DNA of 64,000 nucleotides. Origin: JBDTGE01 sp050742975 (lineage in GTDB: Bacteria > Actinomycetota > Actinomycetes > Mycobacteriales > Jatrophihabitantaceae). Each line of letters opens with the position of its first letter. The stretch's first letter is position 1. This document shows, piece after piece, positions 48,712 through 58,077 of this stretch. The notes beneath the pieces are model-generated. The model saw nothing but the letters and a program-made list of their open reading frames with translations. It searched no databases and had not been told where the DNA came from. A program made the translations under genes and the position numbers. The stretch lies in NCBI GenBank assembly GCA_050742975.1, contig JBOGDQ010000225.1, positions 1 through 64,000 on the forward strand. The letters are read 5' to 3'.

Positions 48712-49244
48712 CCGGACCGCTGCACGGACCGGGCCGGCCGATGGGGCCGAGCGTGCGGTTGACGCCGGAGCAGCGAACCGCACTCTCCGGCCCGACCGTG
48801 CGGCTGCCGACCGCCGCCGACACGTTCGGGTTCGGTCGTCGACTTGCCCGTGTGCTCCGAGCCGGCGACCTGCTCGTGCTCATCGGGCCGCTGGGCGCGG
48901 GCAAGACCGCTCTGGTGCAGGGCATCGGTGCCGGCCTCGGCGTCAGCGGCACGGTCGTCTCGCCCACCTTCGTCATCGCCCGGGTGCACGGCGGGCCGCT
49001 GCCGCTCGTACATGTCGACGCGTACCGGCTGCACTCGCTGGACGAGGTCGACGACTTGGACCTGGACGTCGACATGGCCGAGGCGGTGACCGTGGTCGAG
49101 TGGGGCGCCGGGCTGGTCGAGCAGCTCTCCGACGCGCGGCTGGAGGTCGCCATCGACCGGGCGGACGACTCCGAGGAGCGCACCGTGCGGCTCTACCCCC
49201 GCGGCGGCGGCTGGGCCGACCGGATCCGCGCCCTCTCCGAATAG
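48708..49244 (+). CDS. tsaE: tRNA t6A biosynthesis ATPase TsaE
   Basis: This is a 178-residue P-loop protein: GPLGAGKTALVQGIGAGLGV, SPTFVIARVH, HVDAYRLHSLDEV, VVEWGAGLVEQL. It powers turnover of the TsaB-TsaD complex that makes t6A37 in tRNAs reading ANN codons. N-terminal about 25 residues are extra relative to most homologues. Confidence 0.94.
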   Translation: MTGPLHGPGRPMGPSVRLTPEQRTALSGPTVRLPTAADTFGFGRRLARVLRAGDLLVLIGPLGAGKTALVQGIGAGLGVSGTVVSPTFVIARVHGGPLPLVHVDAYRLHSLDEVDDLDLDVDMAEAVTVVEWGAGLVEQLSDARLEVAIDRADDSEERTVRLYPRGGGWADRIRALSE

Positions 49245-49256
49245 GCTCGCAGCATC

Positions 49257-49919
49257 ATGCTGGTCCTCGCCGTCGACACGTCGTCCGCTGCCGTCACGGC
49301 AGCGATCCTCGAGGTGTCCGGCGATGCCGTGGAGCTTCGCGCCGAGCGGGTGAGGATCAACGCGCGTGGGCACGGGGAGTTCCTGGCGCCGAACATCGCT
49401 GCCTGCCTGGCCGAGGCGGGTGCGCTGCCCGGAGAGCTCGGCGCGATCGTGGCCGGTACCGGGCCGGGTCCGTTCACCGGGCTGCGGGTCGGGCTGGTCA
49501 CCGCCGCCGTAATGGCCGACGTCCTCGGCATCCCGGCGTACGGCGTCTGCTCGCTCGACGCGATCGCCCCGTCTGCACAGGACGAGGGCGAGCTGATCGT
49601 CGCGACCGACGCACGCCGCAAGGAGGTCTACTGGGCGCGGTACGACGCGGCGGGCGAGCGCACCGACGGGCCGCACGTCTCGCGGCCTTCGGATGTGCTG
49701 ACCGCGGCGGCTCGCGACATGGCCGGCGCCGGTGCACGGTTGTACGAGGACGAGCTCGGCCTCAACCTGATCGGCACCGACTACCCATCGGCGGTGGCAC
49801 TGGTCGCGCGCGCGGCAGGCCGGATCCGTGCGGGCGCGCAGTCCGAAACGCTGACTCCGCTGTACCTGCGCCGCCCGGACGCCGTCCCGTCGCCCACGTC
49901 GAAGCCGGTGAGCCAGTGA
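49257..49919 (+). CDS. tsaB: tRNA t6A biosynthesis protein TsaB
   Basis: This is a 220-residue actin-fold protein: MLVLAVDTSSAAVTAAIL, GTGPGPFTGLRVGLVTA, GVCSLDAIA. Partner and stabiliser of TsaD. Stop overlaps the rimI GTG (GTGA at 49916). Confidence 0.94.
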   Translation: MLVLAVDTSSAAVTAAILEVSGDAVELRAERVRINARGHGEFLAPNIAACLAEAGALPGELGAIVAGTGPGPFTGLRVGLVTAAVMADVLGIPAYGVCSLDAIAPSAQDEGELIVATDARRKEVYWARYDAAGERTDGPHVSRPSDVLTAAARDMAGAGARLYEDELGLNLIGTDYPSAVALVARAAGRIRAGAQSETLTPLYLRRPDAVPSPTSKPVSQ

Positions 49920-50359
49920 CGATCGTGCCGATGACCGCCTCCCACATCGTCGCGCTGATGCCGTACGAGCGCAGCATGTTCGGCACCGAGGCCTGGACGG
50001 CGAGCGGCTACCGGGCCGAGCTCGCCGACGCCCCGCACCGCCACTACCTGGCCGCAGAGGACCTCAACGGCGAGCTGCTCGGCTGGGCGGGCGTCATGGT
50101 GGTGGCGGGGTCGGCCGAGATCCTGACCGTCGGCGTCGTGCCGGCAGCGCGGCGTCAGGGACTGGCTGTGCGGCTGCTCGACGGGTTGCTCGTCGAGGCG
50201 CATCGACGTGGCGCGACCGAGGCGTTCCTCGAGGTGCGCGTCGATAACGATGCGGCGCGAATGCTGTACGAGCGCGAGGGATTCGTGCAGGTCGGGCTGC
50301 GGCCGGGCTACTACGACCACGGTCGGGTGGATGCGGTGGTGATGCGTCGTGAGCTCTGA
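49916..50359 (+). CDS. rimI: ribosomal-protein-alanine N-acetyltransferase RimI-like
   Basis: This is a 147-residue GNAT protein: ILTVGVVPAARRQGLAVRLLDGLL acetyl-CoA loop, EVRVDNDAARMLYEREGFVQVGLRPGYY. RimI acetylates S18 in E. coli; in actinobacteria it sits in the tsa operon and may have wider targets. Overlaps both tsaB and tsaD. Confidence 0.92.
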   Translation: MTIVPMTASHIVALMPYERSMFGTEAWTASGYRAELADAPHRHYLAAEDLNGELLGWAGVMVVAGSAEILTVGVVPAARRQGLAVRLLDGLLVEAHRRGATEAFLEVRVDNDAARMLYEREGFVQVGLRPGYYDHGRVDAVVMRREL

Positions 50360-51389
50360 GCCGCTCGTCCTCGGCGTCGAGACGTCGTGCGACGAGACCG
50401 GGATCGGCATCGTGCGCGGCACGACCCTGCTCGCCGATGCGGTGGCCAGCAGCGTCGACGAGCATGCGCGCTTCGGAGGCGTCGTGCCCGAGGTCGCCAG
50501 CCGTGCGCACCTGCAGGCGATGGTGCCGACGATCCGGCGCGCGCTCGACACGGCCGGTGTCGCGGCGTCGGACGTCGACGCGGTCGCGGTCACCGCGGGA
50601 CCGGGCCTAGCGGGTGCGCTGCTCGTCGGTGTCGCAGCGGCCAAGGCGTACGCGCTCGCGCTGGGCAAGCCGCTGTACGGCGTGAACCACCTGTCCTCGC
50701 ACGTGGCCGTCGACCTGCTCGAGCACGGACCGCTCGCCGAGCCGTGCATCGCGCTGCTCGTGTCGGGCGGGCACTCGTCGCTGCTGCTTGTGCCGCGCGT
50801 CGGCGGCGAGGAGTTGACCGAGCTCGGCGCCACGGTCGACGACGCCGCCGGCGAGGCGTACGACAAGGTCGCGCGGCTGCTCGGCCTGCCGTTCCCGGGC
50901 GGGCCGCCGATCGACCGCATCGCCCGCGAGGGGGATCGGGCAGCCATCGCCTTCCCGCGCGGGATGACCGGGGCGCGTGATCCGGCGTTCGCGTTCTCCT
51001 TCTCCGGGTTGAAGACGTCCGTCGCCCGCTGGGTTGAGGCGAGGCAGCGCGCCGGCGAAGCGGTACCGGTTGCGGACGTCGCCGCGTCCTTCCAGGAAGC
51101 GGTGGTGGACGTGCTCACGGCGAAGGCGGTGCGGGCCGCGCGCGAGCAGGGAGTCGGCCACCTGATCATCGGCGGTGGAGTGGCGGCGAACTCGCGGCTG
51201 CGCGCGCTGGCCGAGCAGCGGTGTGCCGACGCGGGGATCAGGCTTCGGGTGCCCCGTCCGGGTCTGTGCACGGACAACGGCGCGATGGTCGCCGCGCTCG
51301 GGTCGCAGCTGGTCGCGCACGGTGCCACGCCATCCGCGCTCGACCTGCCCGCCGAGTCCGCGCTCCCGATCACCGACGTGCTGGTGTGA
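50349..51389 (+). CDS. tsaD: tRNA N6-threonylcarbamoyladenosine transferase TsaD
   Basis: This is a 346-residue ASKHA enzyme. LGVETSCDETGIGIV, metal His in VPEVASRAHLQAM and NHLSSHVAV, GGHSSLLL, GGGVAANSRLR and CTDNGAMVA are present in order. GTG 50349 overlaps rimI by 11 bases. It performs the t6A transfer. Confidence 0.97.
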   Translation: MSSEPLVLGVETSCDETGIGIVRGTTLLADAVASSVDEHARFGGVVPEVASRAHLQAMVPTIRRALDTAGVAASDVDAVAVTAGPGLAGALLVGVAAAKAYALALGKPLYGVNHLSSHVAVDLLEHGPLAEPCIALLVSGGHSSLLLVPRVGGEELTELGATVDDAAGEAYDKVARLLGLPFPGGPPIDRIAREGDRAAIAFPRGMTGARDPAFAFSFSGLKTSVARWVEARQRAGEAVPVADVAASFQEAVVDVLTAKAVRAAREQGVGHLIIGGGVAANSRLRALAEQRCADAGIRLRVPRPGLCTDNGAMVAALGSQLVAHGATPSALDLPAESALPITDVLV

Positions 51390-51402
51390 CTCGGGCGCTC
51401 TG

Positions 51403-51522
51403 GATCTTCCTGCGCGGGCGGTCACCGGGGCTATGTGGCGCAGGAAGATCGACTGCGGGCAGGCGGGCGCACTGGATCTTCCTGCGCTGGGTAGGCCAGC
51501 AGCCTGTACGCGCAGGAAGATC
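51403..51522. repeat. two tandem 13-bp inverted repeats after tsaD
   Basis: GATCTTCCTGCGC (51403-51415) pairs with GCGCAGGAAGATC (51438-51450), and the same arms recur at 51475-51487 and 51510-51522. Both loops are exactly 22 bases but differ in sequence, and the period is 72. Repeated perfect arms with free loops suggest a REP-like or protein-binding element rather than a simple terminator. Confidence 0.9.
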
Positions 51523-51541
51523 ACCTGGCAGGGTGGCGAGG

Positions 51542-51763
51542 ATGACGACGCTGATGTGGGAGGTACGCGCGGCGAGGGGCCGGCTGGATGAGCTGGTCGC
51601 GCACGTCCGCGGGCACGTCCACCCGGACGCCCAGGTGTACCGCAGCGACGATCCTGACCCGCGCGTCGTGGTCATCGACCCGACCGGGACCGGTCCGGCC
51701 GGCACCCCGCCGGACCTGATCGCCCGCCCGCCGCACGAGTGGCACTTCGAGCGCGTCGACTGA
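51542..51763 (+). CDS. conserved small hypothetical protein
   Basis: A 73-residue protein: MTTLMWEVRAARGRLDELVAHV, then VYRSDDPDPRVVVIDPTG and an end APHEW-type motif (PPHEWHFERVD). Not assigned to a named family; its length and position between tsaD and a lipid gene are reminiscent of small actinobacterial proteins. ATG start without a strong ribosome-binding site. Confidence 0.6.
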   Translation: MTTLMWEVRAARGRLDELVAHVRGHVHPDAQVYRSDDPDPRVVVIDPTGTGPAGTPPDLIARPPHEWHFERVD

Positions 51764-51805
51764 ACCCGGCTTGCAACCGGGGGCGGGGCGCAGCAGGCTT
51801 CAGGC

Positions 51806-54796
51806 GTGCCGAACCCTGACGACACCAGCGCCGACGACACCAGCGCGAACGCAGGCGCGGCGAAAATACGCGCCCGGCCGGTGCTGCCGGATCCGATTCG
51901 CTACGCGCGGCGGATCACGGCGACCGCCCGCAACGCCGCCGAGCTCGTCCGCTTCGGCGGGTTGCAGACCGGCGAGCAGGACTCACCCTTCGCGATCGAG
52001 TCCGAGCGGCTGAACTACCGGCTGCGGCACTACTTCGCCGACGACGTCAGACCGGGCAGCCTGCCCGTCCTGCTGATCCCGCCGCTGATGATGGCCGCCG
52101 GGGTCTGGGACGTCTCGCCGCAGACGTCCGCGGTCGGCGCACTGCACGCCGCGGGCGCCGACACCTGGGTCGTCGACTTCGGCGACCCAGGCCAGGAGCC
52201 GGGCGGCCTGCAGCGCACCCTCACCGACCACGTCCTGGCGGTCAGCGACGCTGTCGAGCAGGTGAACGCGAAGACCGGGCGCGACGTCGTCCTCGGTGGC
52301 TACTCGCAGGGTGGCATGTTCGCCTACCAGGCCGCGGCCTACCGCCGGGGCAGCGGACTCGACTCGCTCGTCACGTTCGGCTCACCGGTCGACACCACCG
52401 CGCCGCTGCCGATCCCGATCTCGCCGGAGGTCGCTCGGCGCCTGGCCGGCAGCCTGGTCGACAGCGGTGTGCTGCGCCGGGTCTCGCTGCCGCGGTGGGC
52501 CACCAGCCTCGGCTTCAAGCTGCTCTCGCCCGCCAAGACGGTCCAGGACCGGGTCCAGTACCTGATGACGTTGCACGACCGGGATGCGCTGCTGCCCCGG
52601 GAGCGCCAGCGCCGCTTCCTCGGCTCCGAGGGGTGGACGGCCTACTCCGGCCCGGCCATCGCGGAGCTGCTCGAGCAGTTCGTCGCGCACAACCGCATGC
52701 TCGAGGGCGGTTTCGTCATCGACCGCCGGCTGGTGACCCTCGCCGACATCGACGTCCCGATCCTGACGATCGTCGGCTCGAGCGACACGATCGGCCACCC
52801 GGACGCGGTGCGCGCGATCCGGCGCGCGGCCCCGCGCGCGGACGTGTACGAGCTGACCCTCAAGAGCGGTCACTTCGGACTGGTCGTCGGCAGCAACGCC
52901 AGCAGCACGACCTGGCCCGCTGTCGCCGGCTGGATCTGCTGGCGCGACGGGTCAGGCGCGCTGCCGGAGACGATCGTGCCCGCGGAGCTGGTCGAGGCGC
53001 GGCCCGCATTACGGGCCGGTGCCGGTGCAACTGCACTTGCGCAGGCGACCGAGTTCGGGATCGGGGCGAGCCGCATCCTCGTCGGATCCGCTCGCCAGGT
53101 CGTCCGCGCCGCTCGTGGTGTCGTCGCCGAGGCGCCGGCCCAGCTGCCCCGGCTGGCTCGCCTCGAGCAGCTCGACCCGTCCACCCGCATCTCGCTCGGC
53201 CTGCTGCTGGACGAGCAGGCCCGCAAGGCGCCCCGCGACGTGGTGTTCCTGTTCGGTGACCGGGCCTACCGCCAGTCCGAGGTCAAGCACCGCGTCGACA
53301 GCGTTGCCAAGGCTCTGATCAGCGTCGGGGTCCGGCCCGGTGACCGCGTCGGCGTGCTGATGAGCACCCGGCCCAGCGCGTTCAGCGTCGTCGCCGCGCT
53401 CAGCCGCCTGGGTGCGACTGCGGTGCTGCTGCGGCCGGACGGCGAGCCGGCGCACGAGGCGAAGCTGGGCCTGGTCACCTGGATGATCTCCGATCCCGAG
53501 CACATCGCGCACATCGCGCACATCGACCGGGTCGACGGCGTGACGTGGTGCGTTCTGGGTGGCGGAGCCGAGCGGCGGGACCTGCATCCAGGCGTCGTCG
53601 ACCTCGAGCGCATCGACCCGGACGAGGTCGAGCTCCCGGCGTGGTACCGCGCCAACCCGCACCGCGCCGGTGACGTCGCCTTCGTCCTGTTCGTCGGGGA
53701 CGGGCGCGACAGCCGGGCTGTCCAGATCACCAACCGCCGCTGGGCGTTGTCGGCCCTGGGGACGGCGAGCGCGGCCGCGCTGCGGGCCGGCGACACCGTG
53801 TACAGCGTCACGCCGATCCACCACTCGTCCGCGCTGCTGATGAGTGTCGGAGGTGCGGTGGCGAGCGGCGCCCGGTTCGCGATGGCCAGCGCGCAGGATC
53901 CCGCCACGTTCTGGCAGGAGGTGCGGCGCTACGGCGCGACGCACGTCTCCTACACCTGGACGTCGCTGCACGATGTCACGCTCGGCGCGCCCGACCGCGC
54001 CGAGCAGCACCACCCGATCCGGATGTTCATGGGCTCGGGTATGCCCCGCAACCTGTGGAAGCGCGCCGCCGAACGCTTCCCCGGCGTGCGCATCCTGGAG
54101 TTCTACGCGTCGGCCGACGGCGAAGCGATCCTGGCCAACCTGACCGGCCACAAGCCCGGATCGATGGGCCGACCGCTGCCCGGGACGGCGGAGGTGCGCG
54201 TCGCCGGCTTCGACCTTGCCGAGCGGGCGCTGCAGCTGAACGAGGCCGGGCTGGGCCGCGAGTGCGACATCGACGAGGTGGGGCTGCTGCTGGCCCGCGT
54301 CAACCCGAGCGACCCGATGGCCGCTGCTCCTCTGCGCGGCGTGTTCGAGCCGGGCGACGCGTGGCGCTCGACCGGCGACCTGTTCCTGCGCGACGAGCAG
54401 GGCGATCTGTGGCTGGCCGGGGCGGTCACCGACATCGTGGACACGGCGGCGCGCCCGGTACTGCCGGCCGGTACCCGGTTCTGCCTCGGCACCATCCCGG
54501 CCGTCGACCTGGTCGTCGCGTACGGCGTGCCCGCGGACGGCGGGCAGGTCCTCGTCGCCGCGGTCTCGCTGCGTCCCGGGACCGAGCTCACGGCGGCCGA
54601 ACTGGACAAGGCGTTCGACCGGCTGCCGCGCTCGTACCGTCCGGCATACGTGCAGGTCGTGCCGCCGATCCCGGTCACCACCTGGCACCGGCCGCAATGG
54701 CGGCCGCTGCAGGCCAAGGGCATCCCCAAGCCCGGCCGCGGCCGAAAGCTCTGGCGTCTCGGCGACGATCACGCACACTATGAACGGCTGACGTAG
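51806..54796 (+). CDS. alpha/beta hydrolase (PhaC-like) fused to a degenerate AMP-binding domain
   Basis: This is a 996-residue protein. Residues about 70-400 form a PhaC-like hydrolase with nucleophile elbow GGYSQGGMF and a final His in LKSGHFGLVVG. Residues about 460-985 resemble an acyl-CoA synthetase. Its usual TSGTTGxPK loop reads LFVGDGRDSRAV, and YGSTE reads YASADGEA. TGD remains but the following GR-x-D is GAVTDIVD, and the C-terminal catalytic lysine region is altered (GIPKPGRGRKLWRL). Adenylation may be lost or changed. GTG start. Confidence 0.85.
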   Translation: MPNPDDTSADDTSANAGAAKIRARPVLPDPIRYARRITATARNAAELVRFGGLQTGEQDSPFAIESERLNYRLRHYFADDVRPGSLPVLLIPPLMMAAGVWDVSPQTSAVGALHAAGADTWVVDFGDPGQEPGGLQRTLTDHVLAVSDAVEQVNAKTGRDVVLGGYSQGGMFAYQAAAYRRGSGLDSLVTFGSPVDTTAPLPIPISPEVARRLAGSLVDSGVLRRVSLPRWATSLGFKLLSPAKTVQDRVQYLMTLHDRDALLPRERQRRFLGSEGWTAYSGPAIAELLEQFVAHNRMLEGGFVIDRRLVTLADIDVPILTIVGSSDTIGHPDAVRAIRRAAPRADVYELTLKSGHFGLVVGSNASSTTWPAVAGWICWRDGSGALPETIVPAELVEARPALRAGAGATALAQATEFGIGASRILVGSARQVVRAARGVVAEAPAQLPRLARLEQLDPSTRISLGLLLDEQARKAPRDVVFLFGDRAYRQSEVKHRVDSVAKALISVGVRPGDRVGVLMSTRPSAFSVVAALSRLGATAVLLRPDGEPAHEAKLGLVTWMISDPEHIAHIAHIDRVDGVTWCVLGGGAERRDLHPGVVDLERIDPDEVELPAWYRANPHRAGDVAFVLFVGDGRDSRAVQITNRRWALSALGTASAAALRAGDTVYSVTPIHHSSALLMSVGGAVASGARFAMASAQDPATFWQEVRRYGATHVSYTWTSLHDVTLGAPDRAEQHHPIRMFMGSGMPRNLWKRAAERFPGVRILEFYASADGEAILANLTGHKPGSMGRPLPGTAEVRVAGFDLAERALQLNEAGLGRECDIDEVGLLLARVNPSDPMAAAPLRGVFEPGDAWRSTGDLFLRDEQGDLWLAGAVTDIVDTAARPVLPAGTRFCLGTIPAVDLVVAYGVPADGGQVLVAAVSLRPGTELTAAELDKAFDRLPRSYRPAYVQVVPPIPVTTWHRPQWRPLQAKGIPKPGRGRKLWRLGDDHAHYERLT

Positions 54797-54878
54797 GGCG
54801 GTGTCGAGCCCGCCTTAGCGCCGCGCGACTCATCACCGGTACCTGCAACAGTCGGGCTGCCGTTGCTGTCTACTACGT

Positions 54879-55412
54879 ATGGAGGCGCTGATGCAGCGGG
54901 AGACGTGTGAGTTCACGTCGTTCGTGCGCGCCAACACCTCAGCCCTGCTGCGCACCGCCTACCTGCTGACCGGCAGCGCGTCCGGCGCCGAAGAACTGGT
55001 GCAGGACACGCTCGTGCGCCTGTACCCGAACTGGGCCAAGGTGCAGGCGGCCGATGTCCCGATCGCGTACGTCCGCAGATCCGTGGCCAACGCGTTCGTG
55101 AACCAGCGGCGCCGCGCGTCCAGCCGTGAGCTCGCGTTCGAGTTCCTGCCCGAGCACGACGACCCGTACGACGCCAGCGCCCAGCTCGCCGACCGCTCCG
55201 AGCTCTCGCAGCTGCTGCGCGAGCTCCCGGACCGGCAGCGCGCGGCCCTGGTGCTTCGCTTCTTTCACGACCTACCCGACGGCGAGATAGCCGAGGCGCT
55301 GCAGTGCCGGATCGGCACCGTCCGCAGCCTGATCAGCCGGGGGCTGACGACCATGCGCGAGCGGTCGATGCAGACCGATGCCGCACGGCCGGCGCCGAGG
55401 AGAGACCGATGA
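54879..55412 (+). CDS. SigE-family ECF RNA polymerase sigma factor
   Basis: This is a 177-residue protein. Region 2 (LLRTAYLLTGSASGAEELVQDTLVRLYPNW) and region 4 (LRELPDRQRAALVLRFFHDLPDGEIAEALQCRIGTVRSLISRGL) are clear. The ATG at 54891 is an alternative start. Upstream, CAAC and GTCTAC 18 bases apart (near 54845-54873) could be an ECF-type autoregulatory promoter. Stop overlaps the next gene (ATGA), whose product is probably its membrane partner. Confidence 0.88.
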   Translation: MEALMQRETCEFTSFVRANTSALLRTAYLLTGSASGAEELVQDTLVRLYPNWAKVQAADVPIAYVRRSVANAFVNQRRRASSRELAFEFLPEHDDPYDASAQLADRSELSQLLRELPDRQRAALVLRFFHDLPDGEIAEALQCRIGTVRSLISRGLTTMRERSMQTDAARPAPRRDR

Positions 55413-56797
55413 ACGACTTCGAGAACCGGCTCCGCGACCACCTCGCCGACCAGGCGCGGCAGGCCCCGAACGGGGACGCGCTGGCCGAGCAGATCATCGC
55501 CCGCCTGGACCACGCCGACGTCACCCCGATCGACCGGCACCGTCAGTGGCGTACCTGGACGTTTCCGCTGATCGCCGCGGCCGCCGTGGCAGCCGTCGCG
55601 CTGGCGCTCGTCGGCGTCGGCCACCTCGGCCGCACGCCGTCGCACCCGGTGGCCGCTCACACGTCGATCCGGCCGGCCCCGACCCACATGCACTCGCCGA
55701 CGCCGTCGACGACCGCGCTCTCACCGACCGTGACGGCAGCCCCGGAGACCGTCGCCGCGCAGAACGGCACACAGCTGCTCAGCAACGTGCACGTGCTCGA
55801 CCTGAGCTTCGTCGGCAACGACGACGGGTGGGCGCTCGCGACCGCCGACTGCCTGGGCGTCTCCTCCGCCCCGGCCTGCACCGCGATGCTGCGCACGACC
55901 AACGGCGGGACGACCTGGCGTGGCATGCCCACGCCGCCGGTGAACGTGCTTACCAGTGCCGGGTGCGCCGCTCCCTGCATCGCGCACATCCGATTCGCCA
56001 ATGACCAGATCGGCTACGCGTTCGGTCCGTCGGCCCTGTTCATGACGAGGAACGGTGGCGCGAGTTGGACCAAGCAGCCCGGCGGTGCCGACGCCCTGGA
56101 AACCCTGGACGGCAACGTGATCCGCCTCGTCTCGGATCACAGCGGCTGCCCAGGGCCGTGCAATCTCCGCGTGGAGACGGCGCCCATCGGCAGCTCCACC
56201 TGGACGAGCGGCACTCTCGACACTCAAGTGGTCAATGCGAGTGGCGTGAGCCTTACACGCAGCGGGCCCAATGCGATCGTCGAGACGAGCACGGGGCAGG
56301 CAGCCTCGCTGTACGGCGTCACCCTCTACAGCTCATCGAACGACGGGCGAACCTGGACCAAGCACGCCGATCCGTGTTCGACGACGGGCGCCGCCGCAGC
56401 GGGCGTGCCGATGGCGAGCACGTCCGTGGCTGCCGCCGGGGACGGGTCCATCAGCATCCTGTGCCAGCCCGGGGGCCAGGGCGGCACGGGCGTCTCTCTC
56501 ACATCGACAGACGGTGGCGCGACGTTCGCCGCGGGGCGCGTGCACATGTTCGGTCGCGGCGCCGGGGACCTTGGCGCCGCGTCGGCCAACGTCCTGGTCG
56601 TGTTGTCCGACCCGCTCAGTCGTTCGGTCGATGGTGGCAAGAGCTGGCAGCAAATCAAGGGGCCGTCCCTGGCCTCCACCGTGACCTTCGTCGGTTTCGA
56701 GTCGGACACCGTCGGCCGAATTGCGACGAACGCCGGCCGTACCATCTGGACGACCCAGGACGCGGGCGCGACGTGGACGGCGCACACCTTCGGCTGA
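55409..56797 (+). CDS. membrane-anchored BNR/YCF48-like propeller protein
   Basis: This is a 462-residue protein. Cytoplasmic N-terminus of about 50 residues (FENRLRDHLADQARQAPNGDALAEQIIARLD), a helix (FPLIAAAAVAAVALALVGVG), a Pro/Thr linker, then an extracellular propeller with Asp-box repeats (TTNGGTTW, TRNGGASW, SNDGRTW, STDGGATF, SVDGGKSW, TQDAGATW). The N-terminus resembles those of anti-sigma-like proteins linked to SigE-type sigma factors, so sensing is inferred. Confidence 0.8.
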   Translation: MNDFENRLRDHLADQARQAPNGDALAEQIIARLDHADVTPIDRHRQWRTWTFPLIAAAAVAAVALALVGVGHLGRTPSHPVAAHTSIRPAPTHMHSPTPSTTALSPTVTAAPETVAAQNGTQLLSNVHVLDLSFVGNDDGWALATADCLGVSSAPACTAMLRTTNGGTTWRGMPTPPVNVLTSAGCAAPCIAHIRFANDQIGYAFGPSALFMTRNGGASWTKQPGGADALETLDGNVIRLVSDHSGCPGPCNLRVETAPIGSSTWTSGTLDTQVVNASGVSLTRSGPNAIVETSTGQAASLYGVTLYSSSNDGRTWTKHADPCSTTGAAAAGVPMASTSVAAAGDGSISILCQPGGQGGTGVSLTSTDGGATFAAGRVHMFGRGAGDLGAASANVLVVLSDPLSRSVDGGKSWQQIKGPSLASTVTFVGFESDTVGRIATNAGRTIWTTQDAGATWTAHTFG

Positions 56798-56879
56798 GTC
56801 CGAATCGTGATCCGCGCACTGCGACGGAAGCCAATCGCCTTGTGTCATAAGGGTGTTCACTTCGCCATCGGAGGACACC

Positions 56880-57953
56880 ATGAACCGACGTCCCGCCCTG
56901 CTCGGCGCGCTGGTCGCCATCACGCTCGGCTGCGCAGCCTGCACCAGCGCCGCAACGCCCGCGCACAAGCCGCCGAACTCGTCGTCGCGAGCGGGCACGC
57001 AGTCGACGATCCACTCGACGCCGACGCCGCCCGCGCACACCACGACGCCGCCCGCCCACACCACGACGCCGCCGACCACCGGATCGACAACCACCGCGCC
57101 ACCGGTCAACACGGTCGCAGCCGGCTGGATCGCGCACGCCGACTTCAAGGACCTGCCACACCCGGACCTGGGCTGCGCGAACGCGCAGGAGGGCAACAGG
57201 GTCGAGGTGACCAAGGTGGTCAGCGCCGACGTCACCGGTGATGGCGCGGCCGACGCGATCGTCCGGATGGACTGTCTGCACGCGGCCAGCGAGTGGCCGG
57301 ACTGGGTGTTCGTGTACTCCGATACCTCCGGGCACCCGAAGGTGGTGGCAACGCTCATCACGAACCGGGACTCGACGTACGTCCCGACGATCTCGACGAG
57401 CGACCGCACGGTCACGCTCGGACTGCTGACCTGGAGCAGGTACGCGGCAGGCTGCTGCGCGGACCTGCACTACACGCAGCAGTTCATCTGGACCGGCAGC
57501 GGGTTCGATCGCGGCTCGCGCCAGGACGTCCTGGCACCGTGCGGTGACACGGCGTTCACCGTCAGCACTGCGGACGGCCGGGGCGCCGCTGGTCATGGTT
57601 CGCTCGTCGTCGAGTTCCGCAACCGGCTGCCGCAGGCCTGCACGGTTTACGGCTACCCGGGCCTGGACGCGCTGAACTCGGCGGGCACCACGCTGGCCCA
57701 CGCCGCGCGGACCCTGCACGGCATGGCGGGCGGCGCGCGGTCGGAGTCGACGGTGCGGGTGGAGCCCGGCAGGAGCGCGTCGGCGCTGGTCGAGTGGAGC
57801 AACGTTCCGCCGGGTGGCGGCAGTTGCGCCACGTCGTGGTACATCGCGGTCACTCCGGCCAACACCGAGGACACCCACCAGCTCCGGGCGTCGGTCAGCA
57901 CCTGCAAGCTGCAGATCCACCCGACGGTGCCCGGGACGACCGGCAACGGCTGA
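56880..57953 (+). CDS. secreted lipoprotein-like protein with DUF4232 domain
   Basis: This is a 357-residue protein. Signal region MNRRPALLGALVAITLGCAAC, with Cys18/Cys21 as possible lipid sites (the lipobox is imperfect). A Thr/Pro linker with an AHTTTPP repeat is followed by a Cys-containing middle domain. A DUF4232 domain (from about residue 215, PCGDTAFTVSTADG to TCKLQIHP) ends the protein. Function unknown. ATG 56880 with GGAGGA in front. Confidence 0.8.
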   Translation: MNRRPALLGALVAITLGCAACTSAATPAHKPPNSSSRAGTQSTIHSTPTPPAHTTTPPAHTTTPPTTGSTTTAPPVNTVAAGWIAHADFKDLPHPDLGCANAQEGNRVEVTKVVSADVTGDGAADAIVRMDCLHAASEWPDWVFVYSDTSGHPKVVATLITNRDSTYVPTISTSDRTVTLGLLTWSRYAAGCCADLHYTQQFIWTGSGFDRGSRQDVLAPCGDTAFTVSTADGRGAAGHGSLVVEFRNRLPQACTVYGYPGLDALNSAGTTLAHAARTLHGMAGGARSESTVRVEPGRSASALVEWSNVPPGGGSCATSWYIAVTPANTEDTHQLRASVSTCKLQIHPTVPGTTGNG

Positions 57954-57975
57954 CCCGACCCCCGCCGTTTGAGAG

Positions 57976-58002
57976 TTGGCACTCGCGGGGCTAGAGTGCC
58001 AA
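57976..58002. promoter_or_regulatory. CIRCE operator upstream of groES
   Basis: TTGGCACTC-N9-GAGTGCCAA is a perfect palindrome matching the CIRCE element TTAGCACTC-N9-GAGTGCTAA with the paired third position changed on both sides. HrcA binding here gives heat-shock control of groESL. Confidence 0.93.
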
Positions 58003-58077
58003 TCAGGATCGGTTGACCCCCGCGACGGCAACCGGACCGATCATCGGCACTTGAAACCCGAGAAGGGGAGATTCACC

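Noticed and set aside
51403..51522. CRISPR array
   Set aside because: Only two units, inverted rather than direct repeats, and no cas genes in the window.
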